Positions 42,846 through 45,196 of a stretch of DNA of 45,196 bases are shown here, piece after piece. A model generated the notes under the pieces. It worked only from the letters and a program-made list of their open reading frames with translations. It made no database searches and was not told the DNA's origin. How positions within the stretch are numbered: position 1 is the first letter of the stretch; the number at the start of each line of letters is the position of its first letter. The stretch comes from Cytophagales bacterium. GTDB lineage: Bacteria; Bacteroidota; Bacteroidia; Cytophagales; Cyclobacteriaceae. The DNA lies in NCBI GenBank assembly GCA_003500135.1, contig DNTA01000325.1, positions 1-45,196 of the forward strand, written 5' to 3'. A program made the position numbers and the translations under genes.

Positions 42846-44366
42846 TTAACATGCTAACAATTTATCAATTATCGCCAAAATAGTGGCCTGGCAAATGCCC
42901 AGATATGCTCTTAATGGCCCATTTCCGATGATATTGATGAGCCGCCCCAGGTTGTAGGCAAGAAGATAAAACCAACATCTGCCGAAGCGCTTGCCTTTGT
43001 CTTCTTAATCATGATATGGTCGAAACCCCATTGCCTTTTCATCGTGCCAAAGGGATGTTCGACCAGGACTTTCCGCTGTTTGTATAGCCCAGGATTAGCC
43101 AGGATGTTTTCCTTGTTTTTTTCTACAGCCCCCTGGTATTCGCTTCGCTGGATGGTCTTGCCGTTTTTGGCCAGGGTGCATGCTGATTTGACCTTGCAGG
43201 TTTTACATGCTTTTGTCTTGTATTGCTTGAAGCGGTAATTGGGGGGATGTATGCCATTTTTGATTGGTTTTCAACGTGTTGCCTTCCGGGCATGGGTAGC
43301 TATCTGATGTTTGATCGTAAGTGAAGTTTCCTACATTGTAATCGGAATTGGGCGCTTGCGATGTCTTGGGAACAGATGGAAAAGCCACATGGGCATCAAT
43401 TTCCAACAGCTGAACTTTGGTCAATTCCATGCCAGCATGATATCCTTTGTCAAATAGGAGGGAGAAACGGTTGTGGGCAATGATGCTTTTTGCCCTTCCT
43501 GCCATATTGCCCATGGCGCCAGTATCATTCTCATTGGTCGCTTCATAATCGATGGGTAGCTTGTGTTCGGCATCTACGGTGGACTGCACATTGTAAGCTA
43601 CTTCGGTGATGGCCCCATGTATGATGGGTTGCCATCCCTCTGGTCCTGAAGTAGATATTTGCTTCTCTCCGGGTTCCTTCAAATACCTTTTTTATTGCTT
43701 GTATCCTGCTTTTCGAGGCGCTTGCTCCTCAAGCTTACCTTTGATCTCCTGCTTTTCATCTCCGTCTGCTTCGGCTAGTTGGCCCGTGTATTCTTCGTGC
43801 CTTTCTTCGATGTATTTGAGGTGACGATCTATCTTTTTTTGATTGTAGTTATTCTTCTTAGGGTTCTTTGCGCCCAGTTTGGCGCCATCTCCTGCCAACA
43901 AAATGCCGCCTATCAGATCAAAGTTTCTGGCTATTTCCAATGTTTTTCGGAAAACCTTTTTGATGGCTTTCGGATTGTCTTTTTTGAAGTTATTGAAGGT
44001 ATTGTGATCGGGGTTCAGGCCCTTGGGCAGCCAGATCGTTTCTATGTTCCTTTTGGTCTCCTTTTCCAGTCCTCTTGAAGATCTGATTTTGTTCAGATAA
44101 ACCTAGATAAACAGCTTGAGCAAACCTGTGGCATGATAGGCAGGCCTGCCATTGTCCACATGGTCAATGTCAAAGCCAAGGGAAGCGATATGTCGGTTTT
44201 CGACAAAGGCATCAATGAGCCTGACATCATTGTTTTCATCTGTGGAGGCATCAAGGGAAACAGGGAAAAGAGAGGTTTGAAAACGGTCCTGGCTGGCATG
44301 GGTAGCTTGGGCCTTGCGCGGCTGTGGATGCTCGCTATTGTGTGTGCCTTGAATGGTGAAAATAGC
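42846..44366 (-). pseudogene. IS1182-family transposase, full-length but inactivated
   Basis: Minus-strand remnant (about 507 codons) covering the whole transposase, with DDE residues still visible: Asp in LAGDGAKLGA, Asp in LLFDKGYHAG and Glu in VEHPFGTMKRQWGFD. The N-terminal FPVSLDASTDENNDVRLIDAF and GRPAYHATGLLKLFI are conserved. At least four lesions are present. They are a TAG at 44103-44105 (LFI-stop-VYLNKIRSS), a TAA at 43692-43694 (KQ-stop-KRYLKEPGEKQ), a frameshift at the six-G tract 43241-43246, and a one-base deletion near 42958-42961 (before AYNLGRLINII). The start codon also seems lost. The element cannot be active. Confidence 0.9.
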
Positions 44367-44373
44367 TCATGAA

Positions 44374-44992
44374 GTTGAGTGATCCAAGGGGTGAAAGTCC
44401 CTTACGCGCTGGGGTTCCCGCAGCAAGTACGGGACAGGCTGTGCCCGGAAGCGAAGAAAGTGGCATGGTTGCTAACCATAAGGTTAGGACTAAAGTAATT
44501 CACTGCTGATGCATCGGTGCAGCATCGTTCCCAACTGCGGTGCCCGTACTGACGAATTGAAAATACTTATCATTTGCGTCAGTACAGGAACCACATAAAG
44601 AGGCTATGAGGTCGGATGAGGTAGCACACCATACCGAAGCCCAACTCCTCGCAAGAGGCCAATACCGAAATAGTAGATGTGGCAGGAATAGGCACAAGGA
44701 TACCTGCAGGCAGGCGGGTTCACCTTACTGAGAGGCTGAACGTGAAGTAGCCTGAAATTCGATTAGGAATCTGCCAGTTGGCGGATAGCCTTCACTTAAA
44801 TTAAGACAAAGCTACAACTGGTGTAAAGAGCGGTTGTAATATGCTTTATGAACTGCTGTATCCCGCAAATGCGGGAAGTACAGTGGTCATGCATTCATTG
44901 CATTTCGGCAGATAAATGTGAGGTTGAAACTGCTGACATTTATCGTCAGTAGGCGCACCGTGGGCATTATGGCCCACGTCCGTCTACTCAAT
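44374..44992 (+). ncRNA. ORF-less group II intron-like ribozyme
   Basis: About 615 bp of structured, non-coding DNA. The 5' part reads AAGGGGTGAAAGTCCC with many short stems (for example CTAACCataaGGTTAG near 44474), as in domain I of bacterial group II introns. At 44850-44888, GAACTGCTGTAT...GTACAGTGGTC with a CCCGC/GCGGG distal stem matches the domain V pattern (GAACTGCCGT...ACGGTGGT) of a bacterial group II class. The 3' end is a GTGGGC/GCCCAC hairpin and CTACTCAAT, fitting domain VI and the 3' splice end. No reverse-transcriptase ORF is present. The exact 5' end is uncertain. The match is by remembered consensus, not by a computed model. Confidence 0.55.
44889..44952 (+). other. Insertion between intron domains V and VI
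   Basis: Between the domain V-like hairpin and the AGGCGC start of the domain VI-like stem lie about 60 nt rather than the usual few. The segment has two hairpins, ATGCA-ttcat-TGCAT and a longer AGATAAATGT/ACATTTATCG stem (around 44909-44945). See the corresponding finding. Confidence 0.4.
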
Positions 44993-45004
44993 TAAATGGC
45001 GTTT

Positions 45005-45166
45005 TCATTTTATTTCGTCTATTTCCCCAATTGCCTTTCTAGTGCACTGCATAATGATATCCTGTAAATCTGCACCATCAGACCGGATTGGATCAATAGA
45101 TGCTACCAGTTGACTCCTTAGCTTAAAAAGCTCATCATGGTCGACAGTCTTTGTTTTTTTTATCAT
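45005..45166 (-). CDS. Putative 53-aa protein
   Basis: Complete minus-strand ORF from ATG (45164-45166) to TGA, beginning MIKKTKTVDHDELFKLRSQL and ending in IGEIDEIK. Charged and helical, without signal peptide or membrane segment. The residue mix looks like a real protein, though no family is recognised. Its 3' end faces the intron's 3' end, 12 bp away. It might be the start of an operon reading leftwards that was cut by the mobile elements. Confidence 0.45.
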   Translation of the reverse strand: MIKKTKTVDHDELFKLRSQLVASIDPIRSDGADLQDIIMQCTRKAIGEIDEIK

Positions 45167-45196
45167 TTCTATTTCAGGGTACTTCTAAAAACTGGT

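Noticed and set aside
43011..43238. Plus-strand ORF within the IS1182 remnant
   Set aside because: The minus strand carries the recognisable transposase C-terminus here.
44133..44372. Plus-strand 79-codon ORF near the transposase N-terminus
   Set aside because: Shadow of the transposase; the minus frame aligns with IS1182 signatures.
1..45196. tRNA, rRNA, CRISPR arrays, prophage structural genes
   Set aside because: None was recognised by eye on either strand; a covariance-model search would be needed to exclude a tRNA.

Overview
The window looks like a chromosomal segment of a Bacteroidota bacterium, most likely a marine-type member of the Cytophagales. Four things point that way. SecD and SecF are fused into one protein. 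There is a large OmpA/PD40 outer-membrane protein, a lipoprotein-type dipeptidyl peptidase IV and GldI-like FKBP lipoproteins. Several promoters carry the TAnnTTTG -7 element of this phylum. Shine-Dalgarno sites are weak and several genes use TTG or GTG starts. No rRNA, tRNA, CRISPR array or prophage was recognised.

Region 1 (1-33 kb) is dense housekeeping DNA. It holds yqeY-cvpA-pabA (minus), pdxJ-yicC (plus), a zinc-ribbon membrane protein, a DPP-IV peptidase, a divergent thioredoxin, dxs with an alpha/beta hydrolase, scpA with a YbhN/UPF0104-type membrane protein, and ndk. A tightly packed plus-strand run follows: nrnA, two FKBP-like lipoproteins, rdgB, udk, a TrkA-type K+ channel regulator, a small secreted protein and secDF. 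Next, on the minus strand, come purL, a CHAD protein and purM-terC. A strikingly acidic small lipoprotein, a long sparse spacer, an OmpA/PD40 protein and a metzincin-like zinc protease close the region. Intrinsic terminators mark most convergent junctions.

Region 2 (33-38.9 kb) moves into accessory material. It begins with a decayed DUF433/DUF5615 toxin-antitoxin pair: the antitoxin has an in-frame stop and the toxin is frameshifted. Then come a TRIC channel with a GNAT acetyltransferase, a class-IV aminotransferase, and a three-gene ECF sigma / anti-sigma / membrane-lipoprotein operon. A conserved-looking Cys-rich protein of unknown function ends the region.

Region 3 (38.9-45.2 kb) is a mobile-element graveyard around a few intact genes (a GH26-like glycosidase, an outer-membrane beta-barrel and a Crp/Fnr regulator). 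It contains an IS66 transposase tail, a tyrosine-recombinase tail, and a full-length IS1182-family transposase with at least four disabling lesions. Directly abutting the last is a ~0.6 kb structured non-coding segment that reads as a group II intron lacking its reverse-transcriptase ORF, with an unusual insertion between domains V and VI. Beyond it lies a 53-codon ORF. The most interesting candidates for follow-up are the ORF-less intron, the dying toxin-antitoxin module, the acidic lipoprotein, and the sigma-factor operon with its double-anchored lipoprotein.
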